Shown piece by piece: positions 37,413-48,700 of a stretch of DNA of 64,000 bases (the first letter of the stretch is position 1; each line of letters begins with the position of its first letter). Source of the DNA: Chrysopilus asiliformis (Eukaryota; Arthropoda; Insecta; Diptera; Rhagionidae); assembly GCA_964034945.1 (NCBI GenBank), contig OZ035960.1, positions 91,229,848-91,293,847 on the forward strand, in the 5' to 3' direction. The position numbers and the translations under genes were made by a program. The notes under the pieces were generated by a model. That model ran no database searches and was not told the DNA's origin. It saw only the letters and a list, made by a program, of their open reading frames with translations.

Positions 37413-37999
37413 AATGAGAAAACTCACTTATTCGGTTTTTTGATGAAAAAAATTTTTCTCACTTGACAATACCGTTGCTGTTTTTTTGTTTTAAAAAACA
37501 TTATCATACGAATAAACTGAGTTACTCTCACGAAATAATGAGCCGAGTGAAAAAAATCATCTGGCAAATGCTTTTACTAGCAGATTAGCACATTGTTGTA
37601 CAAATTTTATTGACTCTGCCCAATTACTGGACCGATTGTCATAAATTGGTGAAGTTTTTTCCTTATATACTTTTCCGTAATTTTTTTAACCCGTTCGGTA
37701 CATGTTTTTTTCTATAGGGGTTAAAAATACTCTCTATACAAATTAATGATGTTTAAGCTATCAGTATTCATTTTAAATAGTAAAAAAAAAAATTAAACAT
37801 TTTTAATTTTCCACAAATACGTTCACTGTAGTCCAGATTTTTACTCAAAACATCAAAATTGGGTCACAAATGCACTTAAAGGTGCACTGAATGAGAATAG
37901 AGTGTTTGAAAATAAATAAATACAAGTCAATTCAAATTTTTTAGCAACTTTTAACTGCGTTGCCATATGGCATCAAAATACCGAATGGGTTAATTTCAT

Positions 38000-38520
38000 A
38001 GAAAAAACGTAACAAAAGCTATAATTGCCAATCTGGCAATTATTGAAAACCCGTATGGTTATTGACGGCGAACAGTTGTATCAAAATTCCACTTTGAAGT
38101 CAAATTTTCCAAAAAGATTTTTTAAAATTTATTCCAATATGTAGAATCATATCCTAAATAACTTTTATTCTTGGACTTTTTTAATAAGATACACCGTTTT
38201 TGAGATATTCGCAAAAATCGTTTTCGTTCCTATGGGGGGTACCCCCCTAATGGTCCATTTTTGCCCATTAACGAACTTAGCCTCGCATTTTACGAAAAAC
38301 GAATCTGCGCAAAATTTCAAGTCTCTAGCTCAATCCGTGCGCCCGCTATCCGCGCCACAGACAGACGGACAGACGGACGGACGGACATGCAAAAATTAAT
38401 TATTTTTATCATTCTAAACACACTGGTGTAATTCATTTTTGTGTGTGATGACGGGATCTTGGCGTTACAAACGGTAAGGCAAACTTAATTTACCCTTTGG
38501 TTTCACCATACGGGTATAAA
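38000..38520. repeat. Interspersed repeat family R1, near-full copy
   Basis: Collinear with 8660-9225 from ACAAAAGCTATAATTGCCAA through GTACCCCCCTAATGGTCC and CAATCCGTGCGCCCGC to TTTCACCATACGGGTATAA. Carries the same (GGACAGAC)n tract. No ORF. Confidence 0.78.
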
Positions 38521-41108
38521 AATCGTAGCAAACATTTCAGGGTTCCACATTCAAAAACTATACTGCATTCTCAATCATTAGACGTAAGTTTCTATTTTTT
38601 GAACCGTTAGATACCTGTGCCTGAATTTTAAACCGTTAGTCTTGAGAAATCAAAATGTATCTTGCATCCAGATATGTAAATCGACGACTTGCAAATTTGT
38701 TTGAGTAACTTGAGAAAACAAAAATAACTATTTTATACATTTATAAACTAATTAATCAAGTGACCATTCCTCTTACGAGAAAAAAAATCCATAACAAATT
38801 AGACAGTCATTTAATTAAAGTAAAATGTCACATAAAATAATCGTAATCTTGTAATCCACTGTATCTAAGCTAAGCGTATGAGAATTTATTCATTTTTATT
38901 TCGTGCCGGCACTCCTTCCCCAATTCTGGTGGGCATAAATTAGATTTCCCCAAGCAGTAACGGCTCCCCAGCTAAACCGACCCGGCGTGTGTGTTGGAGC
39001 GCCTGGGGGACGTTAAATCTTCAGCTTTGCTTGCGTAGTTGTGCGGTGGCGAATTCACTCTCGTCGGAATTGGAAATGATACTCAACTTGGTATCTCTGG
39101 GTCTATTCCAGATTATGCTGTTTTAAATTAGCTCCATATCTTTAACCTCTGCATGCACTATAAGAGTTATTAGTTCTAGTGGACTAAATATTTCAAGTCG
39201 CTGTATTTTTTTCATATGAGTGCCAGTAAGGCGATTTGTCTTTCTGCATTTGTGCATTCTGTTTTTTATTTTATTTTGGTGAGACGTCCATATTCACCAG
39301 ATGATTCACATCCAAAAAAAATCGTTTTAATAGGTCTGGCCCGGCTACTCCGAAAAGCCGTACGGGAGACTGTTTCTAGTAAAGCTGGCTCTGCTGAAGA
39401 TGAAGATGAAAGAGCACGGGTTTTGTAAGTCCACTCAAATTTCGGGTGAGGGCCGAGGTGAGAAAAAAAAACACGAAAAAGCGAAGAAAACTAAAAATGG
39501 GCTGAGTTCGTTACTTTTATGATCCGAAAGTCATCCGTTACTTTTGGGGAAGTAATCGTTACTTTTTATTCGGTATTTTTATTCATCCATTGATCTAATT
39601 CTTTAGAAATTTGTCAAGACTTTAAAACTTATTTTTTTTTAATTTTCAATGAAGCAATTTAAAAATTAAAAAAAAATATGACATGATAAAATTTTTACTC
39701 TGTTCGTTAATTAAAAATTTATTTTAAACGTTAATTTAAACTTTAAAATAATCAGCAAAAGAAAATTTTTTTGTCATATTTTTTGAAATTTTTAAATTGC
39801 GCCGTTTAAAATTTTGAAAAATGTAGTTTCCACAGAATTAGAGATTAATTTTCAAAGCTTTAAAGAAGGCTTTACGGACGACTTTAGCAAAATATCAAAT
39901 TTTGTTTTTATTACCAAAAATAAAGACAATAAACTTTGATTTGCATTTAAGAATATTAATTTTTGTACATTTTATGCATTAAGAGCTACATCGACGCAAA
40001 TATACAAAATTTTATAATAAACGCAACAAACGTTCAAGGAAACTCAAATTCAATCTTTTCTGGAGTACTTTTTTATCTCATCTACTGACACCCAAAGAAA
40101 AAGAAACGATTAAAATACACCATCTATACATCACCATTTTGTAGTTGTTGCTTGAGCCCCGCATTTTTATTCGTCGTAATCGTAATAATCATGTATTTGC
40201 TATGTTCACACGATTACACGGAATTGTTCGAATATACCAAATACTTACTCTCATTGCCTGGGCAGAACAATGAGAACACATAGAATATTTTGAGATTTTT
40301 CGTGTTGTCGGTTCCATCGGCCCTGCATTCGCCTTGACAAAATTATCCCAAAAGGAGGAAAATTCAAAACACAGAACGTGATTTGGTTTGTGTTCTTATA
40401 TTGGGCTATCTTTTTGACGGCATTGTTGGATGGACGCAACATCCATAGGTACTTGTAACGAGTAAATTTGATAATCAGGGTATTCACAATCCTCTTTTAA
40501 TTTTCGGTATTCGGTGTTTTCGGTAATATTAAAAGACTGAAAATATTCTGCTGTGAACATCCCAGAGCACAGATTTGAGTACTCCGCTTTTATTGGATAC
40601 GTGACAAAATCATGAACTGCGAATTTGATTGTAAAATATGTCACATACCTTTAAATCCATGTTTGATGTATTCTTTTGAATTTATATTGTGGCAATGGTT
40701 ATCAAAATTGAAAAAATTTGCAGTCCGATGAGATTAACAAAAAACCAGCGAGAAAATTTGACAACTAAAAACATTACTAGCGCCACTCGCGGTTGATTCT
40801 TGATACCGAATACCGAGGCTGAAAAACACGACTCGAGGCATGTATACAATTACCGAATCCGGTAATTCATTTTTACATGAACCAAGTTACCGTCTCGGTA
40901 AAAATCTGTTAAATTTGATTGAATTACCGAGCGGTAAAATTACCCGCAATTTCAAAGAGGACTGTGAATACCCTGAATGAATCGAAAATAAATCTTTGGC
41001 GGTAAACTATCCGTTACTTTTGTAACGAATGAATACTTTTTGCCCATTACTATTCACTGAGTTCGAGTCTAATCAAGGCCGTATTCACTGAGTTCGTGAT
41101 TAATCAAG
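38521..41108. other. Gene-free stretch, one unusual GC-richer island
   Basis: 38930-39080 is distinctly richer in G/C than its surroundings (CAGCTAAACCGACCCGGCGT, GGAGCGCCTGGGGGACG) and could be a promoter or untranslated exon, but no coding exon can be tied to it. The 70-codon frame at 39216-39428 has no recognisable domain. Around 40467-40980, TTGTGAATACCCTGA-type words occur in inverted orientation 490 bp apart, suggesting an unrecognised element. Confidence 0.4.
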
Positions 41109-41480
41109 TTTTTTTTATATGTAGTTCCAGCCAGAGCTTAGGGAAAGACCCTTTAATGTTGAAGCACAGCTCAGGATGGTCGGAAGTACAAAAGGAGATG
41201 CCGATTTATGTTCTCCTTGATCTTTTGCGGGTTATAGTCCGGGGGGAATACTTCAGATGGTAAATGGTTCCAAAGTCTTGTTGTTCGCGGAATGAAGGAA
41301 CCCCTAAACTTTACTGTACGAAAACGGGGAGGCTCAAGGAAGAAGTCGTGCGCACTTCTTCCTTGAGCGTCCCTAGAGGCTGAATATGCTCTGTTGTCGC
41401 CAACAGAGCGACGATGCTCGAGAGACGGTAATAAATCTGTCAAAGACTTGTCTCCAATTAGTCGGCTGACTTTGAGTATT
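41109..41480 (-). mobile_element. 3' fragment of the CR1-like retrotransposon
   Basis: Minus-strand reading gives RLIGDKSLTDLLPSLEHRRS, HDFFLEPPRFRTVKFRGSF and RLWNHLPSEVFPPDYNPQKI, the same tail as the 14.3-16.1 kb element, followed by its 3' UTR and an A8 tail (T run at 41109-41116). The copy is 5'-truncated and has lost the SIFYRYFHGK region. An inverted duplication CTCAAGGAAGAAGT / ACTTCTTCCTTGAG sits at the deletion, and GTGGCTGACTTTG is repeated at 41461-41530. Confidence 0.88.
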
Positions 41481-41539
41481 TGTGGCTGACTTTGTGGCTG
41501 ACAGAGTGGCTGACTTTGAGTATTTCTGACTTTCATGAA

Positions 41540-44389
41540 TTGAGTTCGAGTTCGAACCGGGGTTCGGAGTACAGTAAAAGTCCTTTAGTCCGGCATTTTA
41601 CGGTTCAGCACATTTTCTAATCCGACACCGATTCAGCCGTCAGCGTTCGGGTTTTTTCGGGTGGATTCGACGTCCTCCACTGCGCTGGCTGTACCCGCAA
41701 GGTGGCTTCATCTGTGTTTCACGCAGTTATACGGTGTTGTCTAGGTCCCTTGTTCCCGCGTTTTTAGCAACGTGATATCAGAGATTTTTTTTAAACAACA
41801 AGGTCCCGGATGTGCCGGATTAAAGAGTTTCTACTGTACTTTAATTTTTTTAAGTTTTCTTATTTATTAAGCATAACTCGAGTGGTTCGGTCAGTCAGGA
41901 GGTGAGACCGGGTTCAGTTCTGCACCCAGGTGTCCTTTTTATCAATTTTTATAATTTTTTTTGTAGTTTTTTTTGTGTTTCAAATAGCGGACCCCTAGTC
42001 CACATATAATATAACCAAAATTATACGCCATTTCTGCGTCCGAGTGTGCCCGTAAAGGTTAAGTGTCGTGCGTGGGGAGCACAAACCCAATCGAAAGCCA
42101 TAGGAATTCTCTCACTGCTTCGTGGTGTGTTGATGATGGGGCTAGATTTCTCCAATGGCGATATTTTCGTTCTGTTCAACTCAACCTGAAACCAAAAAGC
42201 AGTGCAGTTAGAAGCGCTATGAACGTGCGATTTTAGATTCGAGGACGGATTTATGCATCACGGACGGGGACAGATTTAAAATTTTCTTCGCCTTATAGAA
42301 GATTTATCTGTCAGAAAAATACATAAAATCCAATAGATTTCTTTACCATCTATTGAACTGTTCGTTTTTTCATGTTTTATATTTTTTTTTGTATTTTTTT
42401 TTGTTCTGTTTCGTTTTCAAATATGTCTCTCCATTGTTTATGTTTTAATATTGTGATTTAAATGTTTGTTTTTGTTCTGTTTGTTCAATTTGTTTAATAT
42501 TTGTGCCGATTTTCAAAGTTTACGAGTTCTTCGCACAGTGTTGAACGAAGTTCTCCTCAGTTACAGTGTTTTTTTTTATTAATACTACTAGTCTGATAGC
42601 TAGGTAGAGTGTGTTCATTAAAAATTACCCCAACTTGGTTGGCCTCGATCATTTGGCTTTCTATTTAAAATTTTTTTCCTTTTATTTTTTTCCGATGTTG
42701 CCTTTTTTTACTCATTATTAATGTATAGTTAAAAGCAGAATTTTTTCCATTATTAAATTTCTGTAGTGCATAACTCAATAATTATTTCATTTGACAGCGA
42801 AAAAATAACATCGAAAAAACTACATTTTTTTTTAATACGTTTCGGTGATTTACAGCCAAATTGTTTACAATTCACTATTGTGCAAACAAACGAAATTAGG
42901 GTCACTACCATTATTAATAATTAATTAACGAGTCGCGCGCGTTGTTTTTTGTTGTAACGGACGCTTGATGCCAAATTTCGGTGTATGCCCAATTTACAAC
43001 ATCGCGTATTAAAAGCATAACAATTGCATTCTGTGTACCACAGTTCGGCTGGACCATTTTGTAACACCCGCGGCGGGTAATTTTAGAAAAAGAGCCCAAT
43101 TTTTTTTGTGATATTTGTTGTTATTGAAGAATTCAGCAAAAAAGAAGTTTAAAATAAAAGCAGAAAAGCCGATTATTAAGCGCACCTAATTTTCACACGC
43201 ACTGTGAGTGTTTTTTTTGCATTGTGCGTCCAAAAGTGATTTTTTCCAGATTTTTTTGTCGGATTTATGTTTTATGCTGTTCGTTCTTCACCCCCTGCAT
43301 CTTCAACGATTTTGAAACGTGACATTTGGTGAATTTCTTGATAACGTCCTCGCCTCCACACATTTTTTGGATTAATTCCTTCAGTTCTCCAAATTTGGCT
43401 GAACTTGAGAATGCAAATGCCATCAAACAGTTAATGGTGAGTCAAGTCATGGATTATCAACTCAAAAGCTAAAAAAATACATTATTATTTTTTGATAGTC
43501 CGAAATATTTAAACTTTAGAAAAATCAGCCCCGGTGATTATTATCGCATACTTGAAATCTATTCGAAAACCACTTGGATTTGTCAAATTTTCAAACTTGA
43601 CACATTCGTGTCCAAATGGTCACGATCAATATGTAAATTATCTGATTATTAATTTCTGATATGATCGTAATGACTTTTTTTTTTGAATATTTATAAGTGC
43701 CATCAAATCGAAAAACAAACTTGAAAATTTGTAATTATTATTTCTTAGCTTTGTGATGTGATATGTTTGGTCTGCTTCAAATATTGGGCTGATCTTATAC
43801 TACTTGTATTATGATGTAATACTCGAATAATGAGCAATTTTCGTTTTGTTGTTGTTGCATTTTGTTTGGATTTCTGTCTTGATATGGAATAATACTCAGA
43901 TTCTAATGATCTCATCGTCAACAGCAAAGTCATTTTTAAATTATGAATGATTGCGTTTCGGATTTTAAAATAGGTTTAATTCGACTTTAGGAGATTAGCT
44001 CTTTCCGTTTTATGCAATTTTTGATTATTTGATTAGTTTTAAAGAATAATTTTATGTTAGATTTTCTTGTTTTCATTTATTTTCAGTAATGGAGATAACA
44101 TTTTTTCGTGGGACAAAAGATTTGACCTCAATGACAAAAACAAAATCCTTTGATTAATTCCGATAATTATTTTTTTTTGACGTGATGAACTCATTTTGAC
44201 CTTAGACGAATTTGTCAAAATTGATGGTTTTTCACACGTATTAATTTTAGTAAATGACTTGTCAATTGTTTAGATTGCTGTTTTGTTTAGTCTTTGTTCT
44301 TGAATTGATATCCAAGTTCTAGATGCTTGGTTTATTTTTTTTTAACAAGTGCATGAGAACCTATTTACTTCCGTATTTACTTCAAGAAA
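41540..44389. other. Gene-free stretch
   Basis: No coding region recognised. It contains T-rich blocks (42360-42420, 42820-42840). Some sections may be introns or untranslated exons of a gene outside the window, but there is no direct evidence. Confidence 0.4.
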
Positions 44390-44791
44390 AAGCATAAGTT
44401 ATGATCAAAAAATATCTGATGTGAATGGCACATGACTTTCTTATACCAAATCTACGTTTTTGCGCAATAAAATTTTAGTTTATAAAAAAAATGATTTTTT
44501 TACAAAATTTAAAATATCTCGATAACAGTAAAACGGTAAAAGGTAAAAATGTAGAGAATTTTAATATCTTTAATTCTATTTTAAACTGTTTTTTTTTTTT
44601 GAAAAACCTTTAGTTTGCAAGCAATTCGCAAAAATCTATTAAACTCTTACACCCGGTTTCACAGTGCTAGCTTAAACTTCGAATTTGGTTTAAGCTTTCG
44701 CTTAACTGTTTTTACTGTTTCACAGTGCTGGTTTAGTCCTTAAACTGAGTTTAAATTTCCGTTTATTTAAACCACTAAACTTGAGCGCTTA

Positions 44792-45327
44792 AGAGCCAAA
44801 TACAATGATACCCACACAACATTTACGGCTACAGATTACGGCGACAATGTCGCCCTCCATATACAATGGCGCACACTTTGTTGTTCTAAACATAATTTGC
44901 TTTTCACAGATAAAACTTTTTATTCACGCACGCACTCAATTAATTGTTCTTCGAAATTCATTTTTTTCATTCCTTGGTCTTGATTATTCTTTATTTCTTT
45001 CATTTGAATTGTGACAGTCAGTGAGCTACATATAAAATTTTTGGTACCCAATTATCATAAAATCTAAGCAACACAGCATACGAACTATATTTCCTAATAC
45101 TTGCTTTAAATGAAGAAATTTAGATTTTATGACATCCCCATAAGATTTCATTTTGAATCAACCACTAAATTTTGTATGCGGGCTGGCCGACAAAAGTTAA
45201 ATTCGATTAAACTTTTTACGGCTGCAAAGTTGGTCGGATTCATTGTATATAGAAGCATAGAGTCCTATGAGTTTAAAACCTGAAATGTCGCCGTAAATGT
45301 TGTGTGGGTATCATTGTATTTGGCTCT
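44792..45327. mobile_element. Tourist-like MITE (family 2), best-preserved copy
   Basis: The TIRs are perfect for at least 37 bp (AGAGCCAAATACAATGATAC, continuing CCACACAACATTTACGGC). TTA duplication at 44789-44791 and 45328-45330. Length 536 bp, no ORF. Relatives at 32493-32961 and 28230-28360. It lies inside another TTA-flanked Harbinger element, so the same class of transposase acted at least twice here. Confidence 0.93.
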
Positions 45328-45444
45328 TTAAGCTAAAGCTTAGCATGCGAAATGTCATTTTATGTTTCAAAAATTGTTATGTCGGTTCTGCTTATCGTCC
45401 AGTGAAATATAATTATTATTGGTTTTTAAATTGAGTTTTTAATA

Positions 45445-46080
45445 ATGGATAGTGATGTTGAAGATTTATTTGATGAAAGTGATGAAGAATGCTACTATCT
45501 GGTTGTTCGTGTGCCGCAACCGAGAAGATTCCATAGCAGAAGAAGCATTCAGAATTTTATACTCGTTTTAACGATTCAGAATTTTATACTCGTTTTAGAA
45601 TGAGTAAGCAGTGTATGTTTACAATATTAAACTAGATAAGGTCTCAAATAGAAAACACAACAACATGGTATTGAAGTGCAAGTTTAATAATTTCTTCAAT
45701 AAAATATGTTATAATGTTTGCAGTAATGACGCAATAAGTGCCGATTGCATGTTTCTTTTGGCACTTCGGTTTAATGCCACAGGTAGCTTCTTACTGACGG
45801 TTGGAGATTTATTGGGTGTATCAATGTCATCAGCGTCCAGAATTGTAAAAAAAAGAGTTTTACATCACATTTTACTGTTGAGGACTTCTTATGTACATAA
45901 AATTTCCAGAAACTCAATCTGAAAAGGCGAAAATAACACAAGAATTTTACAACATTGCTAGATTTCTATGGATTGAAACCATGTACGAATTCAATCTCCG
46001 GGTAGCTAAATATTGTTTACCATGAGTACAGAAATCCAAAGTGGCCTATTAAATTCACTAAACTGAGTTTTGTTAATCGA
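45445..46080 (+). pseudogene. HARBI1-like transposase relic
   Basis: Reads MDSDVEDLFDESDEECYYLV at the start, then an IQNFILVLT block duplicated in tandem (26-27 bp, 45550-45600) that breaks the frame. It continues as LLALRFNATGSFLLTVGDLL and GVSMSSASRIVKKR, then after a frameshift FPETQSEKAKITQEFYNIAR and HVRIQSPG. These are the HARBI1 order: acidic leader, helix-turn-helix, SRIVKR block, pre-catalytic block and the start of the first Asp motif (normally AIDGTHI, here degraded). The rest of the DDE domain is missing. Confidence 0.85.
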
Positions 46081-46639
46081 CACACAAAATTTAACTGTGA
46101 AACAGCACTTGTGTGCGCGAAAGCTTAAGCTACCAGGATAAGTTTAACAGAGCCGAAGCTTAAGCTCCCACTGTGAAACCGGGCATTAATGAAAATAATT
46201 TAATCATGGGGAAAAAAAACGGATAACAGTAAACGACAAAATTGTAGTAAAATAGTTTGTAGTAAAAAGCAAGGCTAAGTTCTTGAACGGGCAAAATCCG
46301 ATCATTCATTCCTTTCAAAAATAAATGAAACATTTTTTTCCTATTTTCTTGAGTTTAGAATACTACTTTGTATAACCGTTCTATACATCAAAATCCAATC
46401 AGAGCATTCCTCCTCACCGTTTCCATAAAAATAGATTTTTTTAAATAAATATTTTCTATCTAATATTTTCTAATTATATAGAGTAATTGATGATTGGCCC
46501 CTGGTCATTGAAGCTTTTCTTAAATTTTTTTAGCATTTTAGTCCAAGAAATTAGAAATGTTCTGGAAGATGCTGTCTCCACGAGACATTTTTTTTGCAGG
46601 CCATAGAAATAGGCAAAATTTGTGTCTAATCGAGACCCA

Positions 46640-46830
46640 AAAAAAATCTTCGATGTGAACAGCATATTACTTTCTTATACAACATCTACGTTCCTGCACA
46701 ATTTACACTCTACTCAGAAGAATAAAATACTAGTTTACAGAAAAAAATGAATTTTTATTTTACAAAATCCGAAGATAACGGTAAAGGATATCGATTTACG
46801 GTAAAAGACAAAAATGTATGCGATCATGAA
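46640..46830. repeat. Interspersed family R2 fragment
   Basis: Shares GATGTGAACAGCATATTACT, TCTACGTTCCTGCACAATTT and GGATATCGATTTACGGTAAA with other R2 copies; it stops at the MITE at 46844. Confidence 0.65.
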
Positions 46831-46843
46831 ACACATTGCCTAA

Positions 46844-47216
46844 GCGCGATATTACACACGGCAACTTTCGGGCTTATTTAAGCTGGCAACTTTTGGGCTT
46901 AATAAGCCAATGTGCTTACATTTGTGGCTTAAATAAGCCAATCCTGTTTGCATATGCTACACAAGTTTACATGGGTGTGTGTGAACTCAAAGCATTGAAA
47001 TTGCTGCTGCTCATATACTTCCCAAGATCTTTACCTGCTGACGGTCAGAACGAAAATGATTTCTGGCTACTACTTTTCACAAACCGGTTCACACGGTTTG
47101 CATGTATGCAGATTGTCGATAAGCCATGATTTCGAGTGGCAACTTTTCCCTCCTCAGTCGTTTCTCCCAAAAATCGGCTTAAGTAAGCCCGAAAGTTGCC
47201 GTGTGTAATATCGCGC
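46844..47216. mobile_element. Tourist-like MITE (family 3, 373 bp)
   Basis: TIRs of about 35 bp begin GCGCGATATTACACACGGCA and continue ACTTTCGGGCTTA(T/C)TTAAGC. TAA duplication at 46841-46843 and 47217-47219. Internal GGCTTAAATAAGCC words repeat near the left end. No ORF of note. Inserted into an R2 copy. Confidence 0.92.
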
Positions 47217-47219
47217 TAA

Positions 47220-48329
47220 AAATACGCAGGAATGCAATCCATAAACTTATCTGGTTGAATGAATACTCATAATGAAACATACGTCTATATGGCGCTGTTT
47301 ACACCTGACACTTTATTCTGCGAATTTTGTTCTTCGACACCAAATTCATGTTGCACAACCGATTACACTACGACACAAAATTCAGAAATTTTTCTTATCG
47401 TATTTTTTTATACAATATTTTTTAATATAAAACCGTCAGAATAAATTCAAATTTTGACAACTTTTGCTAAAACGTTTTATTCTGCGATAGATGATTCAAG
47501 AAAAAATCGCAAGTGTAAACGGGATTAAGAAACATTTTTTTGTATGCCAAGTCGACTGACGAGCATTAATAAACCTCCGAAAAAGAAATTCTTGTTTTGG
47601 AACAGAACCTATTGTAAAAAATTGAGAATAATTTTTGATGGCTCGTGAAAATTTGGCTCAAGACATTATACGATTTAGGCCTTTAAATTGATTAATTTCT
47701 CTTTCATTTTATCTCAAATTTTCGAATGTTATACAAATTTATCTCCCCCGCAGACATTTAATGCGTGTTGCAGAAGAGCAAAAATTAAATACTCATTTAA
47801 CTCGATTTTACGCTACTTAAAAGCGAATAAAGCGCAAGAATTTTAATGATTTCCTCGTAAAGAATAAATTCGTGGCCATTGTAGGCTAATGATGATTATT
47901 AAGTTGATGACGATGATATTAAAAAAAAATCTTTGTATAAAAGTCACCCTTACCGGCTTTCGGGTTGAAAAAAAACTGTCTTAATTTGTTTGTTTTGTTC
48001 GAAGAACGATGGATATCAGCATAAAAAAATCTTTTCAGCATCAATTCAACAACAAAATATTTTTTTAAAAAGAAACAAAAAACTCAAAGAAAAAAAATTT
48101 CTTTCTGTTCATCATTTCTCATATGGATTTTGGGTAAGGCCGGCTGGCAGAATATGGAATGGAACGCCTACGGTTAGAAATCTCACTTTCATTCTAAAAT
48201 GAGACATTTGTTGTGGTTCAACAAATCTAAAATTATACGAAAAAAGTAATCAATTTGAAAGAGATTTATTTATAAACAGTGAAACCTGTCTAGTGAATGA
48301 TGGTGGAGTTTTGAAATCAAAAAGTATCA

Positions 48330-48332
<3 letters not shown>
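47220..48332. other. Gene-free stretch
   Basis: AT-rich, with no coding sequence recognised and no resolvable repeat boundaries. Confidence 0.4.

Positions 48333-48370
<38 letters not shown>
48333..48370. repeat. (TC)19 microsatellite
   Basis: An uninterrupted TC dinucleotide run of 38 bases directly adjoining the end of the RTE-like fragment that follows; such simple runs often mark 3' ends of RTE-type elements read on the other strand. Confidence 0.97.
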
Positions 48371-48372
<2 letters not shown>

Positions 48373-48700
48373 CACTACAACCGGGTTCCGGTCTTGGCCT
48401 GCCGCAATGTCTCTCGCCAGAGATCCCGGTCACGTGCCGATGTCCGCCAGTTTTATATTCCAATTCTCTTCGCGTCCTGGTCAATGCCAGTATGTCATCT
48501 GAGGTAACTTTCACTCATTCGAGTGCCATGACCAGCCCACCGAAGTCTGTTGCTTAGTACCCAAGTCTTAGAGGAATACATGAGGACTGGCAGGATCAGG
48601 GTCCTGTACAGGTACAGTTTGGTTATTATAGTTAGGTTTTTAGAGCTGAAGAGTTTTGATAAGCTGTAGTAGGTTTTGTTGGCTTTAAGCATCCGTGCGC
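48371..48700 (-). mobile_element. RTE-like non-LTR retrotransposon, 3' fragment
   Basis: Minus-strand reading includes NKTYYSLSKLFSSKNLTI, TKLYLYRTLILPVLMYSSKT and LRWAGHGTRMSES, the thumb/C-terminal signature of RTE/craniofacial reverse transcriptases. The downstream part matches 14170-14312. It is 5'-truncated at about 48700 and ends in a (TC)n/(GA)n run. This copy lacks the CR1-like insertion seen at 14 kb and so shows what the uninterrupted order should be. Confidence 0.82.

Larger units (their letters stand above)
44650..46185 (+). mobile_element. PIF/Harbinger element (1536 bp) with nested MITE
   Basis: Ends are CACCCGGTTTCACAGTG and, inverted, TGCCCGGTTTCACAGTG, followed by TAGCTTAA/GAGCTTAAG words. 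TTA duplication at 44647-44649 and 46186-46188. Contains a plus-strand transposase relic (45445 onward) and a family 2 MITE at 44792-45327. Without the MITE the element would be about 1.0 kb, so it was already internally deleted. Confidence 0.92.
44390..46290. repeat. Interspersed family R2 copy split by a Harbinger insertion
   Basis: The left part (44390-44646: GGCACATGACTTTCTTATAC, CGATAACAGTAAAACGGTAA, TTTAGTTTGCAAGCAATTCG) and right part (from 46186: ATGAAAATAATTTAATCATG, then ACGGATAACAGTAAACGACA) follow the order seen in the uninterrupted copy at 56180-56540. The break is at TTA, duplicated around the Harbinger element. Confidence 0.75.

Noticed and set aside
39216..39428. 70-residue frame with a hydrophobic start and acidic end
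   Set aside because: No recognisable family and no supporting exons; the flanking GC island is reported separately as a hint only.
40396..40644. Minus-strand 82-residue frame as a transposon gene
   Set aside because: Some protein-like character, but no recognised motif and no delimiting ends; not enough to call.
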